Origin: Tubiluchus corallicola
Lineage: Eukaryota > Priapulida > Priapulimorpha > Priapulimorphida > Tubiluchidae
Length of the DNA: 64,000 nt
Direction of reading: 5' to 3'
Assembly: GCA_030141605.1 (NCBI GenBank)
Contig: JAQGDQ010000153.1
Location: 1 to 64,000 of the forward strand
Made by a program: the position numbers and the translations under genes. The notes below the pieces were generated by a model. It did no database searches. It worked only from the letters and a program-made list of their open reading frames with translations, and was not told where the DNA came from. Below are positions 1 through 13,236 of this stretch, piece by piece (the stretch's first letter is position 1; each line of letters starts with the position of its first letter).

Positions 1-310
1 TGTGACTTATTTGCAAAAAATGTGATTCTTAGGGCCACATGATCAATTTCTCACTCTATTACATCAAAAGATAAATCCCAACAATACTACAATGCTAGCT
101 CTTGTTAAGTTTCTAACTCTTCAGCAAGTATTTTGAAGTCATGTGTGAATGTAAACTATGAAGCAGAACTGATACAATAACAAACAGATTCTTGTACTGC
201 CAATTAACATGCTTACTCAAAACTAGCTGTTTAAAATTAGTTATAAAATTTTACAACTAATCGGTTTTACAGTGCAGTGTGATGCTATTAAAATGTGTAT
301 AAAATCTTAC
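1..310. other. THNSL2 intron, partial; no feature seen
   Basis: AT-rich non-coding DNA downstream of the leftmost visible THNSL2 exon, which ends with a minus-strand GT donor at 310-309. The remaining C-terminal exons of that gene must lie left of the window. I see no gene or repeat here. Confidence 0.6.
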
Positions 311-3300
311 ATTCTTCAGTGTAGCATGAGCAACGTTTGTCGAACTAGATTTCTCAAATTCGTCCATGCATTTAGTAACTTCTGCATAATTTCGGCCATT
401 AAGCAATGCCCATATCCTTTCCATGTTGTATGGTACCTGATCACATAAGAAAGAGAACGATCATTTGTAAAGATGAAAATGAGAATAAATTCTGAATAAG
501 GTGTATGACGACACTGTGAAATTAACATCATAAAGATAAAAACTTATTAATCTATAAAGGTTACTAGGCAAGTCCTCAAAATAAAACAAGTGACTGAGAT
601 CAAGTTGTAACATGGCTCAATTAGCTAAACTTACTACTAATGTACAAGAATAGTGAAATACCAGCTAAACAATTTTTAATTGTTCAGAACGTTATAAACT
701 ATCTAAACTACAGTATTCATTAATATCAAATTTTTATCATACACAGATTTTCTGCATATAAACTAAGCTTCACAGTTAGTATACCTGTATGTCCATAGAT
801 GGAGCCAGGGTACAAAGAACATCTTTTCGAGTGGAAAAATCACCTTGGATGACAGTTCTGTGTACAATATCATTTACTGTCACAGCTGCAACAAATTTCA
901 CAGGCAGGCCCATGTTTTGCGCTATAATTCCAGCAGTTAAATTCCCCGCAGCTCCAGTTGGTACGACAATTTCAACTTCTCTGCCTACTTCCTTGCAAAC
1001 CTTTAAAAAAATGAAGAACTTAAGTTATAACAAAATAGTGTTACTCAAAAGGGAAACAACAAAATTTAAATCTCTTACATTAATCTTTTAATACCAACTA
1101 CCACTAGCACAACTCGTTAAGTATGAAACCATTTTACGTAATTGCTGCACATTATAAGAAGTGTGTATTTCGTTGATTTCACTTGAACTAAACAACAAAA
1201 TTTAAAAACATGCAGTCCCAGATAGGAGTGCGCTATTGATCATTATCCTCCAGAGATGGAGAGTTAAAATACACATTGATAAATATATATTACAAATGAG
1301 TATGGAACAATTAACAATTGAGCAGATTAATTAACAGTTTTTTAAGTTAAATACATTTTAATTTGTTAAAATTTAAAAAAATGTGAATAAAGAAAATGAG
1401 TAGTTTAATATTGCTACAAAAAAGGTAATGACTTTCATATACGAACGTACAGTCAAATTGTAAACGCTGAGAAAATTATCTTTATTTATTTAAATGCTTC
1501 TGTACCTGAAAATAACCATAGAAATGGTGGGCTATTTGAACCATAATTCTTCCCCAATTAATGGAATTCAATCCGATGACGTTATACTCTCTGACGATAT
1601 CCACTTTGTTGAATATAGCTTTTATTGGTTCATCCAAATCATCTGATGTGCCCTCAACTACAAAAACAATGAAAATGGCATCACAATGAAATATAGCAGA
1701 AGGAACAATTACTGAGGGCAGCATAAATGAAATATTTAATATATCTCACATTGCATTTAAGTCAATGACTAATGTTTTTGCTACTTATAATTAAAGAAAG
1801 TAAAATGAAAATCATCGCCACTTAGCACCTGTGTTGCTACCTCAGACTAGAATGCTAACAGCTACGAAAAAAATCTAGTTAGGGATTTTTCAAAAATGTA
1901 AAGTAATGTGCAAGGTTTGTACAAATTAATGAATAATTTGTCAGGAATTTTAAACACCAGCTACCTACAAACACATGTACTGAATCGTCAGTTACTGTAG
2001 TCATCATCCGTTCTTGAATTTCTGAACAGTGATCTTTAGGAAGAAGAACTATAATGTCCACTCTATCTGAATGTCTAACACTCTCAATGGCAGATGAGCC
2101 TGTGTCACCAGAAGTTCCTGAAAGTATTACGGAATATCATGCAATGAGTACAGAAACATGTTTTATATTCTTGTAACAGTCAACAGAAAGGCTTGCAATC
2201 CGACTCTGAAATGCCAGACAAGTAAAACAAAGTGCATTTAGTTAGCTCAACTATTTTGATTTTGATAACTAATTGTTTTTTTGCCACATAAGGCCATAAC
2301 TAATGCCTTACACGTGGCTTTAACAGATAATAGTATAGTAGCTACATTACAAAAATTTGTCACAAAACCTACAAACAGGAGCACTTCTGCTCTGCAAAGT
2401 AAAAAACTTTATATTGACAAAACAGAAAAACTACCAATGCATAACAATTACTAAGTCCATGCACATTACGCGAGTTTATGGATTCCTTAGTTTCTTTCAA
2501 CATAGCACATTCCTTATTTTACCAACATTCCTAGTCATTACAGGTGCTTAACCAAAAAAAAACACTGTTACTCAATGTATAAATTACAGATCTATGACAG
2601 CCAAAGTTTCTATAGCAGATTTAGCACACAGTCCCTTGTGTACCAGATACTTTTTACAAAAAAAAAACATGTGTTCATGCAACTACCTTCCTGACTGTGC
2701 AAAGTTAACTGTAAGACCATTAACCTAATTCTAAGATCCTTGCATGAAACTTTCTTACAAACAATGGAAGCATTTATAACAGTTATATTTTTATTACATG
2801 AATATTTTTATGAACATATTTTTTACAGAAAGTAAGTTGCTTACCAACAAGAACTATCAGGCGCTTGTCATTTTTATCCAAAAAATAATTGATGAAATTG
2901 CCAAGACATAGCATCGACAAGTCTTTGAAAGCAAGAGTTGGCCCGTGAAACAATTCTAGCACATTGAGCTCATCTTTCAGTTTCATATTTCTGACGATTT
3001 CAGGTAGCGATATTCGGGCGAATGCTGCATCTATTAGATCTGAAAAACAAGTAAAAATTTTTTTCTTTTTTTTGGTAAAAGCTGCTGGACTGGTAGTAAA
3101 AATTTTATTTTGAAAACACACAGGTTTGCTATGATGATTTAAATGCTACACAGTAAAATATTGAGTAATAAAAGTAAAACATTGATATTAATGGCTTGTG
3201 CAATTGACATCAGAATAATTATGGATGTGGCATAAAATGCAACAATATTAGGAAATAAAGAAATACATAATAACGTGCTTACAATATATTTAAATGAGGC

Positions 3301-3587
3301 AATTTTTCAAAAAACGAAATGCAGTTCAGCAAACATATTTAATAGAAGTTACCAAGTTACCAACCTGCCTGAACATTTCTTGGCATTTCATCTCCAGACA
3401 CGTATAAAGCTACAATTTCTTTTACAATGTCTTTGTAGGAATACGTTGACCATTTCTGAAGGCCAGCAGTATCTATAATAGGAATGTTATTCGGCAGAAA
3501 GATTCCTCCGTCTGATACCCAACCAGATAAGATAGCTTGCTCAAATGAGCAATTCTGGCACACACCCCTGGTGCTGGTATAGAGCAT
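311..3587 (-). CDS. THNSL2: Threonine synthase-like 2 (THNSL2) homologue, 3' end missing
   Basis: PLP-dependent enzyme of the threonine synthase fold. Vertebrate THNSL2 is described as a phospho-lyase acting on O-phosphohomoserine and related substrates rather than a true threonine synthase. Six exons by GT..AG and phase: 3587-3365, 3039-2845, 2117-1965, 1657-1506, 1000-785 and 436-311. They give 1065 nt, 355 codons, with no internal stop. Visible landmarks are the N-terminal STRGV and SDGGIFLP motifs, the PLP-lysine motif LAFKDLS (Lys near residue 113), VGTSGDTGS in exon 3, LNSINWGRI in exon 4, and the PLP-phosphate glycine loop PTGAAGNL in exon 5. Exon 6 carries [12 protein letters not shown]. 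From memory the vertebrate proteins are about 480 residues, so roughly a quarter lies off the left edge. The start ATG at 3587-3585 precedes the family-typical N-terminus directly. Similarity is closer to THNSL2 than to THNSL1, which has an extra N-terminal shikimate-kinase-like part. Confidence 0.9.
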
Positions 3588-3588
3588 C

Positions 3589-3606
3589 TCAAGACTTGGT
3601 CACCAT
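3589..3606 (-). promoter_or_regulatory. Possible 5-codon upstream ORF before THNSL2
   Basis: On the minus strand an ATG at 3606-3604 opens a five-codon frame ending in TGA at 3591-3589, one base before the main ATG at 3587. It matters only if the 5' UTR is contiguous here, which the sequence does not prove. Confidence 0.25.
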
Positions 3607-5550
3607 AGGAAAGAAATATCTAGGAAATGGAAAAGGAACTATAGTTTGGCCATGTACATCTGTTATGGAATAAGTTAGAAGTAGAACCAATACCAGATGA
3701 TCCAGATCTCCCTTCTGTGGCACACACTTCTTGACTTCTTCACATTTACTTGCTTTTAAGCATTGTATAATTCACCAATAGAATAGTCTTTCACTATCAC
3801 CCAAGGGTGCTTCATAAATTGTTTCAAAAGACATTCAAGGAAGGACTGCTTACAGATGGCTGACACCTCATTTCTTTGGATAAATTACTTTTAGATATTG
3901 AATAATGTATACTAAGTTAACCAAAAAATTAACTTACTATAAGACAATTAAGAAAGATTTTACCCAAGGCAAGTAACATGCATTACAATTTTTACTACTA
4001 CAGTCATATTTTACTGTGCAAAACCTTCAGTACACTACTCTAATCTAGAAGATCTTTGCCAAATGTGATCAACTGACCATGCCAAATGACGTCAAGCATA
4101 TTGGTCTATCGCTCCGCCTCCGCTGTGAAATAAGCACAACAAATGTCTTTAGTAAACAACATGACAACTAATGTTTAATTAGCATATTAACTGATTGTAT
4201 ATTTTCATACATACAAATTTGCAGAGCAGCAGCTATTTTACATGAAATTAAAACCTGAAGTAGCCAAAAAATGACTTTTTAATTATAATAGAATGTAGAG
4301 ACGAAGTTTCAAAGCACTACAAAATGCAGAGACACGTGTAAAGAAACTAAGCCAGTTAACCTTGTTTTAAAATTAATGAGCATGAAGTCCCTCTTGTCTT
4401 TGAATGTACTAACATATCATGCCTGTATTTTTCCTATATTTAACTGATCATGTGCTCGTTTGCAAAATTTATCCAGTTTTTGTATTTTTCCATTTGTTAG
4501 GCTACAGAAATGGAATAAAATTGATTGTTTCATTCCATAGATGACCCTTATATCGACTGAACGAGTTGTATAAGTCCCAATGGCATCTTTTAACCATGAT
4601 TATAAGCAGAAAAATAATGGCAAAATTAGCTAATATTACACTGATATATAATATAAATTTTGATCACATTTGAATTAATTCTACTTAGAGCAAACCACTT
4701 GGAGATGCATAGGTTATAATTTTTACATGTGGGTTAACCTTGAATCATACCTCCTAACTCGGGCTTCTATGATCTGAAGTTATGAATTTCTTCTCAACTC
4801 TGTTCAGGTAGGGCATTTGACATTTGCAAATATTAAAGCAGTGTCATATAACCGGCCTAACCTCGTTCGCTTAATTCATCCTTTTTTAAAGTTAATCAAA
4901 TAATTGTTTTTATCTAACTTGCAACGTAATAAACTAAACTAAACTGCGTATTTTATTGACAGCAAAACGGTTTAATCACTAACTCATAGATGTAAGCTTT
5001 ATGCATTTCTTCCTAGAATAAACGAAATTAGACTATATATTTCCACTAAGTCGCTTGCAATTTCAATCGACAATAATAAAATCTAGAACCAGGCCAATAT
5101 TTCTCCCGCTAACTAGTCAAAAGTTGAACATTTTTCATAACAATATTAGATGCAGCTGCAGCTAAAAGTCCTGAACACACCTGCATTAATTAAGCTCTGC
5201 AGGGGTGCGAAAAATCTTGCACGCTGATTTCACGTCAATTATTGCCAGACAACCAATCTGCCAAATGTGATTCTGACCTCATCGATTCGATCCGTCTCGT
5301 CTCAAGTTAGGCTGTAGTCATCTAGGTGCTTGCACGTTCTAAAACGAGCACGTCCCACCTGCACTCCTGTCCACCACAACAGCCTACAAAGCATCACCCT
5401 TAAATCTAGTTGTATTTGCAAAATCTTTCTGCAGTATAGCTATATATGTCAGTAGTTAACTCTCTCTCTACTTTTTTGTCACTTCAAGAGCTTTTCAATA
5501 GCTTCAAGAGGACGTAACTAACGCTGTAGGAAGAGGAGATTCTTGAAGCA
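3607..5550. other. Intergenic DNA upstream of THNSL2; no gene seen
   Basis: AT-rich sequence on the 5' side of THNSL2, presumably including its promoter. No open frame with coding character, RNA gene or clear repeat was recognised. Confidence 0.5.
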
Positions 5551-5659
5551 GTCTTAGTGTATGCCCAATCCAATGCAATCCTCTTCATACAAATCATCAA
5601 TGGATATCCTATCAGGCCATTTAATGCCTAACAGTTTCCTGCAGAGACTTCTTTGAAAA

Positions 5660-6245
5660 GTTAGTTTAACCACAAATCCTAAATGAATGGACGTGATGAA
5701 CCTAATATGAATGCGACAGATGTAAATTGGACGTCTATTCACTAATTTACGTAGACTATTCACTAATGGACGTAGTTATGGTTAGTTCACTTAGACTTCG
5801 CAATCTAGCAAGCAAGTTCGTAGTTAAAATGAAAATCACGTGGCAAAAACTAATCAAATTGATTTGCATGCGACATGGAGTCCATCATGTTTAAACTAAC
5901 ATCCATCTGGCGCAAAAGATTAAACCCACGTCAACAATTACGTAGGTCCATATTTTACGTTACATTATTTTGCGAATGGACGTTCCCGTTCAAATACATG
6001 GACCTAAATCACGTCCATCAATATAGTCTTTAATTTAGTGAATAGATACTCCCAAGTTACGTCCAAGATTACGTAGTCCATCAGTTTAGTACACGGGCGT
6101 GCAATTTACGTCTAAAATTATGTCCAACAAGTCCATCGAAATAGTAAACGGACGTCCGTCACATCCATCGGAATATGTCCGTCAAGTTAGTGAATGGACG
6201 CTCAAAATTACGTTCACTGCGTCTAAAATTACGTTCATTAAGTCC
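5660..6245. repeat. Degenerate ACGT-rich short-unit repeat field
   Basis: Short motifs recur in both orientations: GAATGGACGT, TTACGTCC, TTCACTAA, AAAATTACGTTCA and GTCCATC. I count about 16 ACGT tetramers in under 600 bp, far more than this AT-rich sequence should have by chance. Spacing is irregular, so it is not a clean tandem array. It ends about 17 bp before the inverted-repeat transposon. It could be an old satellite, the interior of an older element, or a cluster of ACGT-core binding sites. Confidence 0.5.
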
Positions 6246-6262
6246 ACGAAAAGAGACCCTTG

Positions 6263-7204
6263 TGTTGGGAGCCGTTTGGACCACTGCGCCAAGTAGACCA
6301 ATTGGTCTACTTGGGCTAGCCCAAGTAGACCGCGGTCTACATGGGCTGCCCAAGTAGGACACTAGAGACAGGTAGTGAATTCAGTCGTTAAGTGTACTGA
6401 CACCGTCCGTTGTGCTTGTTTATGTAATAATAATAATTAAAAACGTTAATACACGTTGAATAATTTATTATACATCTAATAAAATAAAAGAATTTTATTC
6501 TGAGCTGGTAGAACGGACAATATTAAATTTGGTTTCGATATTAATGTTGTTGAAGTGAAAAAACCCCACTTTTTTGCGAATTCAACATTTGTTTAAGGTA
6601 TATCATTTTTGATTTTGTCTCATTTCACAAACAGGTGATCCGTTTCACTACCTCTTGGGCAAATAATTGTTTCCTTATAAGTAAACGTTCTAGCGATCTA
6701 TGTGTCCTACATGGGCTAGCGAGCCATGTAGGACAGTGCCCTACATGTTACAATACTACTGATAATATTAAAACCAATTATCCTTGCTTTTCTTAAATGT
6801 TAAAAATTACTTTTTGGTGTTGTGAAGGCTTAGCAGCATCTGTCTCATTTTTAAATTTGCAATTATTTCTGTAATAACTGTGTGCAGAATTTCTCTCTTT
6901 AAAGCATTAGATACTAGGTTTAATGTTATGATATATTAATGGAGTTAATCATAATGATGAAATTATTGTAAGAAATGCATTTGTAAATTGCCAAGGGATA
7001 TCCATTTCTAAAAGAAATTTTGTTTTATGCTTTATTATGTCATAACAATACTTATAAACAATGGTAATATAAACTGGAAACAAGTTTTGCCAGAGCAAGT
7101 TTCTCGACAAAAATCGCGTGTCCTACTTGGGCTGCCCATGTAGGACACTACTTTTAGCGCATCAAGTGGTCTACTTGGCGCAGTGGTCCAAACGGCTCCC
7201 AACA
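6263..7204. mobile_element. Non-autonomous inverted-repeat DNA transposon, Ginger-like ends
   Basis: The left end TGTTGGGAGCCGTTTGGACC is repeated as its reverse complement at the right end, ending CCAACA at 7204. The terminal inverted repeat runs about 38 bp. Both sides are flanked by CCTTG (6258-6262 and 7205-7209), a 5-bp target duplication. Inside the left end sit three overlapping perfect palindromes: 6289-6314 (26 nt), 6304-6331 (28 nt) and 6325-6340 (16 nt). Further palindromes lie at 6703-6735 and 7118-7148. No transposase frame is present. TGT-starting ends with a 4-5 bp duplication recall Ginger elements; that assignment is inference. Confidence 0.75.
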
Positions 7205-7859
7205 CCTTGTTTAACCTGAATTTGACTTTGACACCACTGCGCAGAAGCCGTAACCTTCTCAGACATTTCTAAGCGTGCAAAAGATTTCTTCTGTTGCTTG
7301 AATAAAAAAGCGTGAAAACTGACAAAACGACCAAAGCGGGCATTAATTAATTTGGTTGTCTAATCCAGTGTTATTTCCTTACTAAAATCTGTTATTTACT
7401 GCTGGTGACTTGTTGTATGATACGAGAACGGTAAATGTTTTAATATTTCTTGTTTAAGTTGTAAAAATTGTTGCTTACTATTATTAATGCTCAGTACATT
7501 GAATTACGGATGTTGTTGTGCTGTCATGCTTGGTATATTGTTCCTTCCGTAGTTTGTCGAGTTTGCCCTAGTGGGCACTTCGTGTCAGAGGGGAACTTGT
7601 TCTATTGTAATTGCAGTTGTAGCATCAGTTCCAATTGGAATGAGTGAGTGTTTGAATTGGTGTGGGTCTTTAGTATTCCTCACATTATGGTTTAATGAGT
7701 TTCACTCATTGACGGAACTTTCTAAAGATGAATCCATTCCTGTTTTGACCTGGGTTTCATCACTTTTGCTCCATTTCCTCTAAGATTGATAGTTGCATAC
7801 TTAGATGGATCTAGTTTGGTTTAGTTGTTCAGCATGTGGTGAAACACTTTCATCCCTCT

Positions 7860-9180
7860 TTGTTGCCTAAATGAGTAAATCAGAGTGATGGTAATCTGAG
7901 ATTTTGCATTATTTGTGTATCGCGCATGCCATTTTTATTGTGCTTTCCTGTATTTTTTCTCCCTTCCTTATGTACTGTTGTTTAGCCGGATTCCAGATGA
8001 CATAATCATAGTCCAGAAGTGGCCTTGTAAAGGTCTTTTAGAGTATAAGAATCATAGTTTAGTTGCACCAAGGTAGGTAAATCACCATCTGATCACCCAA
8101 AGACATTTTCTGGCTTTCTTTATAATTTCATCAGTGTGGTTGGAGAAAATGAGCTTATTATAAAAACAGACTCCCAAGTCCGTATGTTTTCTATTGCAGG
8201 CATTGGTTCTATATGACCTGAGGAGTTTCATCTTGTGTCCATGTAAACCACCTTTTCTCCTTCCTCAGATGGGATATCCTGCACCTTTCTGCATTAAAAA
8301 ATATATGATTGATGTGACCATAAGACTCAGCCATTCATGTGACCATGTCATTCTGGAGTTGTACATTGTCAGCTACTAATTAGATTTCTCTTTAAATTTT
8401 TGTATCATCTACAAACATTTTGGTGATGGAATCAATCTTGTCTGGAAGATCGTTTATAAGACTAAGAATAATAGGGGTCCAAGGACACCACGCTTAACCA
8501 TAACATTGGAGGAGCACCTTGAGTTGAGTTTAACACACTGGGTTTAATTTATCTATTATTTAGTAAGCACAAAATTATATAAATTTATACTTTAGTAAGA
8601 AAGAAACAGTAAAATTATATAGCCATATTCAGTACGTTTAAAACTTCAAAAAGTCTAATCCAGCTATTCAGTTTGCCCATGATACTCTAAGCCTACAGTT
8701 TTTACAGTAGTTTCCATTGTGGCACTTTGTCAATTGCTTTCTTAAAGTCATACACCTACCTCAGCCCACCTGTTCGAGTGAGTCTTGCCAGTTGTCTTAC
8801 AAATTGAGCTGTCTTACAAATTACCCATGTCACCAAGCACCAGTCTGCTTACTTTGTGAATCGCTGAAGTAGTACTTTTAACAAATTAAGTTAGAAGCAG
8901 TCATAAACTTGTTCTTAATTATCTTCATAAGGATCTTGCTTACAGTGGATGTAAGATAAATTGTTGGATAATGACATTTATTGTCCCATTCTCCTTGCTT
9001 GAAAGTGGGTGATATTAAGGAAGACATTAATGCTTATGCAGAGATTTGCTAAATATTATGTGTAGTGGCTTGATAAAATTTGATGGAGCTGTTTGATGGA
9101 GTATGGATGGAAGCTCTCTGGACCCATTGAAGAATCATCTTTGGTCAAAATCAAATGCTTGCAGTACTATTGTTGGATTA
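7860..9180 (-). mobile_element. Decayed non-LTR retrotransposon (LINE) reverse transcriptase
   Basis: Translating the minus strand across frameshifts and stops gives the RT domain of a Jockey/CR1-type LINE in order. From right to left: a linker resembling the pre-RT part (about 9170-8800), DFKKAIDKVP at 8750-8721, GVLGPLLF near 8490-8465, FVDDT (in place of the usual F/YADD) at 8418-8402, FNAERC at 8298-8281, LCHLESG near 8005-7985, and NLRLPSL near 7910-7884. No endonuclease or ORF1 is visible, so it is 5' truncated. It cannot encode an active protein. Confidence 0.75.
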
Positions 9181-11600
9181 CAGCTCTTATTTTTTTAATT
9201 AGACCTATTTATTACTTCATTTTAGTACGTGTTTTGATGGACTTGTGCATGTATGAACTTTTGGCACAAATATAATTCAAATAGTGAAATAACTGAGAAA
9301 TTGACTGAATTGGCACCGGATATTACTTTGTAGCCCATGATGAAGTTATTGTTTGTTATGAACGGTCAGTTTGTTGTAATTAAGTCAAGGTTACACCCAC
9401 GCGTGTATGTATGTGTTTGCATATTCCAAGTAAAACATGTAAAGAAACTGTGACAGCATTATACTTTCGATGCTCTTTCTGACTCTGACTCGACATCCTA
9501 GCGGCCTCGGATTTTACCTACCTTAGACAATTATTATAAATGGTAATATACAATTACTGTGTATAATACTAATATATGATTATTGTGAATCTCATTAATC
9601 TAAGCATTGTTGATTGTTGAAGAATTTGCCATCAATATTGGTTGCCCATTCTAATAGAAAGGGGTATGAGTGATAGCGCAGATCACTTTTCTACGCGATT
9701 TTGCCACACATGATGGCACTTTCTGGGCTGCTTCTCGGTCTGGTGACACCATTATGGGTAGCACACATACTGAGTTGCTTTTCTGGCTTTCAATGTAAGT
9801 GTAAGTAGAGACCGACTTGTGACGTCAGTGCACAGTCATGAAAAAATGCTGTTTTGGAGTTCTGCATAATAATTTTGGGATTAGCGCTAAATGTTCAATC
9901 TTTTAATAATTTTTGACAATTCTCATTGTTATACCGTTGTAGTATGTATGCAGATAACTTATAAACAAAATAACTCATTGCGTGCAGTATTGGCTAAAGT
10001 AGGTTGATATTTTGTTTCATCTTTTGCTTGGTAAATCACAGATTTTCCACATTGCTTCAACAACTTTTGTGCCATTTCACTGTCATGGCGATTTACATTA
10101 ATCCTGATATGACAGCCTACATATAAAAATAGGCCACTTTTCAGTGAACCAGCCCTAATGCAGCTCCACTCACAGTGTTATAACGTATAACTTGTTGTAA
10201 TCAATTGTTATTATTTAAAAACAGTTTTGTCACTATCGATTTTTAATTAATGCCTGTAAATGACTAACAAATCTGAGCTGTTAAGTATCTTTTCTTTAAA
10301 ATTTGTTGTGAGAAAATCTAAAGAATTCAGGTGCACGATAAATGTCAGAACATTTGTTTTAAGGGCTGAGAGTAGATCTTTTCATGTACTGAGAGTACCT
10401 TTAAGTTTTTCTAAGAAAACTAATACAATTTCCCCAACACAAGTGATTTGGCTTTATTACATATTCACAGCCGTTGAGCTTCTCTTTCCTTATTTTCATT
10501 AAAATTCCAACAACAAATAGTACATTTCAAGTAAGGAATGTAGCTTCAGTGGCCATATCACTTCTTTTATATGTATAATGAAAAGAGTGCCTTTTCAAAG
10601 TTTTGCCTTATTTTTGTGCAATAAAAGCCACTGCAAGTTTCTAGAGCTGTTAGAATTTGCTCACAAATTTCTTGCTTGATGGGTAACAGGCAAAAAATGG
10701 CCATAATTAACATTGTAAAAGTTGGTCATAATTATTTTTGAGTCACTGCAACTGGCAGACCATGTATTGATTTACTAGGTATTCATTGTAAAATACTAAG
10801 GAAAAGTCTGTGTTTTGCAATTTGAAAAATCAATTTCTTCATTGACAGTTTGTTACATATTAGATGTTAGTGAGTGATACATCAACTACGTGACAAGCTG
10901 ACAACACCGTGATATTTTAACTTTAACTGAATAACTTTTGCAAAATTGATGAACATCTACGTTTTAATACAAAAGTGAAATCTACGTATAAAAAAATGTT
11001 GCATGATAGACTCTATAAAAATTGTAAAAATTAAACCGTGCTAGATAATTTTTGCCAAAAATTCAAATGTTAAATTCTGCATAAATATTACTAAAAAATA
11101 TATATATTTGAGAGAATAAGAAAAGAGATACTTGTTTTAATTGACTGGGCTTCTTTTATATTAGCAGTTATTTATAGCTTTTATGTATTGAGCAAGCACA
11201 TCATATAAATGTTGTACATACAGATAGCTAATCCTGTGCATAAAATTTGCAAACGGAATGTGTAACCATGCTAGTGTTCTCTTTTTCCAGAATACTTTGC
11301 AGGATTATTTTCAAGGCAAGCTGATAAGCAAACATTGGCTATCACTGTATCATTGTTTGCTTTAGTTTAACATAAACATTAAAATTGTTCTGCACTATTA
11401 AAATACTGTACAGTTCCTCCCATTTTTAGAAGCAAACTGGCTAATGTGCCTTGCAACGTCAATCAGACTAATTCAATTTTGTGCGCATAATTTAATAGCT
11501 CACACCCAGCTTTAAATGCTTTGTTTTGATTCCCAGCCCTCAGCCTCTCAAATCTTATCTCAGCAAGTATTGAAGAATAGAAACCACTGGCAATATATAT
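9181..11600. other. Intergenic DNA; no feature recognised
   Basis: AT-rich sequence without convincing coding exons, RNA genes or transposon ends. Confidence 0.45.
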
Positions 11601-11710
11601 ATTTGCAACATTTAAAGTCTTAAATTAAGTTATTTAAAATACATACATATATATATATATAAATATATGTATTTTAAATAAGTTAATTTAGGACTTTAAA
11701 TGTTGCAAAT
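11601..11710. repeat. 110-bp near-perfect hairpin with (TA)n centre
   Basis: ATTTGCAACATTTAAAGTC at the left end is mirrored by GACTTTAAATGTTGCAAAT at the right end. The arms continue for about 45 bp each (TTATTTAAAATACAT opposite ATGTATTTTAAATAA) around a central TA run. It could be a small fold-back element; no target duplication is certain. Confidence 0.6.
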
Positions 11711-13236
11711 TGTGTAGGAGCTTTATCTATAGCTTTTCCACACATTCTTCCTTACAGATGTAGAGAAATACATTTCAGTATATTTTTTGTTTAGATAATA
11801 GACATAACAATGTAATTATTTAAATGAGAATCTCAATTGACTTCTCAGTGCTGTATATTAAAAAATTGGTATTATACTTTCTAAAAACTGTACGATGATT
11901 AAAAGAAAATTAACTTGAGTGATTATTAATTTAGTGTTTTCTGCATGTCATTCTCTTCTACATAAAAACAAATGACATGTTTACAAGCATTTACCAAAGT
12001 GTAAAATCACTTTGGTAACATTTTTAAACCCTCTTACTATGGAAAATTTCATTAAGTATACCAACCAAGTTATTACATTAATGACTGTAAAATATGTAAA
12101 TATTATTGTCTAAAAAGAACTCTAAAGCTACAATAACTGGTCATTTTCAATTCAGTAAGGCAGTCACTATTACATCTATAGCTCAGTTATTTCACATACT
12201 TGCACGTTATTATATTTCATAACACCTTTAATACCAAGTAATGTTCGTTCTTGGCAATAAAGGTTACGAGGAATGCATGTATACTATATAATTTAAATGT
12301 ATTGCCAGATTTGAACCGAAGCTTAGATATGAATATGAGTACTAGTGCTAAGCTAAATTATATCCCTGAGTCCCTGCCTTTCAATAAAATTACCAAGTAA
12401 TCACAAAAGCAATATTTTTTGTGAAGTTTAACCTTATACAGTGTGAGACCAAGTAGGTGTAACAGGTGAACATATTTTCAAATGTAGCAGTATAGACACG
12501 CTTTGCTTAATCTTAACTATAACTTTGTGTATGTTTTGGTAGTTTACTTATCATTAGTTTTGACCTAGTTTACTTGATTTCAAAGCCATTAAGACTAGCC
12601 TTACATCTCGGTGACACGTTAGGCCTATGTGAGGAAAATACAATCAAGTTTGTTACATACTTAAATTTTGCAATAAAGTATTTAATTTTACAGCTTTTAC
12701 ACTACATACTGTCTCGTTTAATATGTCTCAGTTTATGCATATACATAAACATGAGATTGGTTGGCTAGGCCTGTATGGCATCACATTCCTTAAATTGACA
12801 AGATCCTGTTTATGCACATGGTGGGTGTCACTCTACGTTTTTGTAAAGACGCAGTAATTAGCTTGTTCAAATAATCTGTGGTTCAAACATTTGGTTCAGG
12901 TCTGTGAGAAGCACATGACTGGAAGTCTCTGTAAACGTTTAACTTACTCTTGAAATTTGAAATTCAGATATTTCATTGGTGCAAGCTAATTGTCTTTTAT
13001 TTGGTTTGATTTTTTTACATGTGGACACATTGCAATCTGGAATTCTTTACTCAAAGACAGAGGTTAACAAACAAGATCTTTGTGGCTATCCTGGCTCATT
13101 TGCACGGATATCCCTCTAAGATGAATTGCTGAAGCAGCAGTAGTTTTCTGTTACATTTTCGATGTATGTAGAAGTACATGATCCTCCTTTATGAGGCAGT
13201 TGCCAAGTTTTAGGAATTCTGACCGCCTGTAACGAT
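11711..13236. other. Intergenic DNA; no gene seen
   Basis: AT-rich. The only structure noticed is a short hairpin at 11991-12018 with 11-bp arms (TTACCAAAGTG/CACTTTGGTAA) and a 6-nt loop. Confidence 0.45.
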
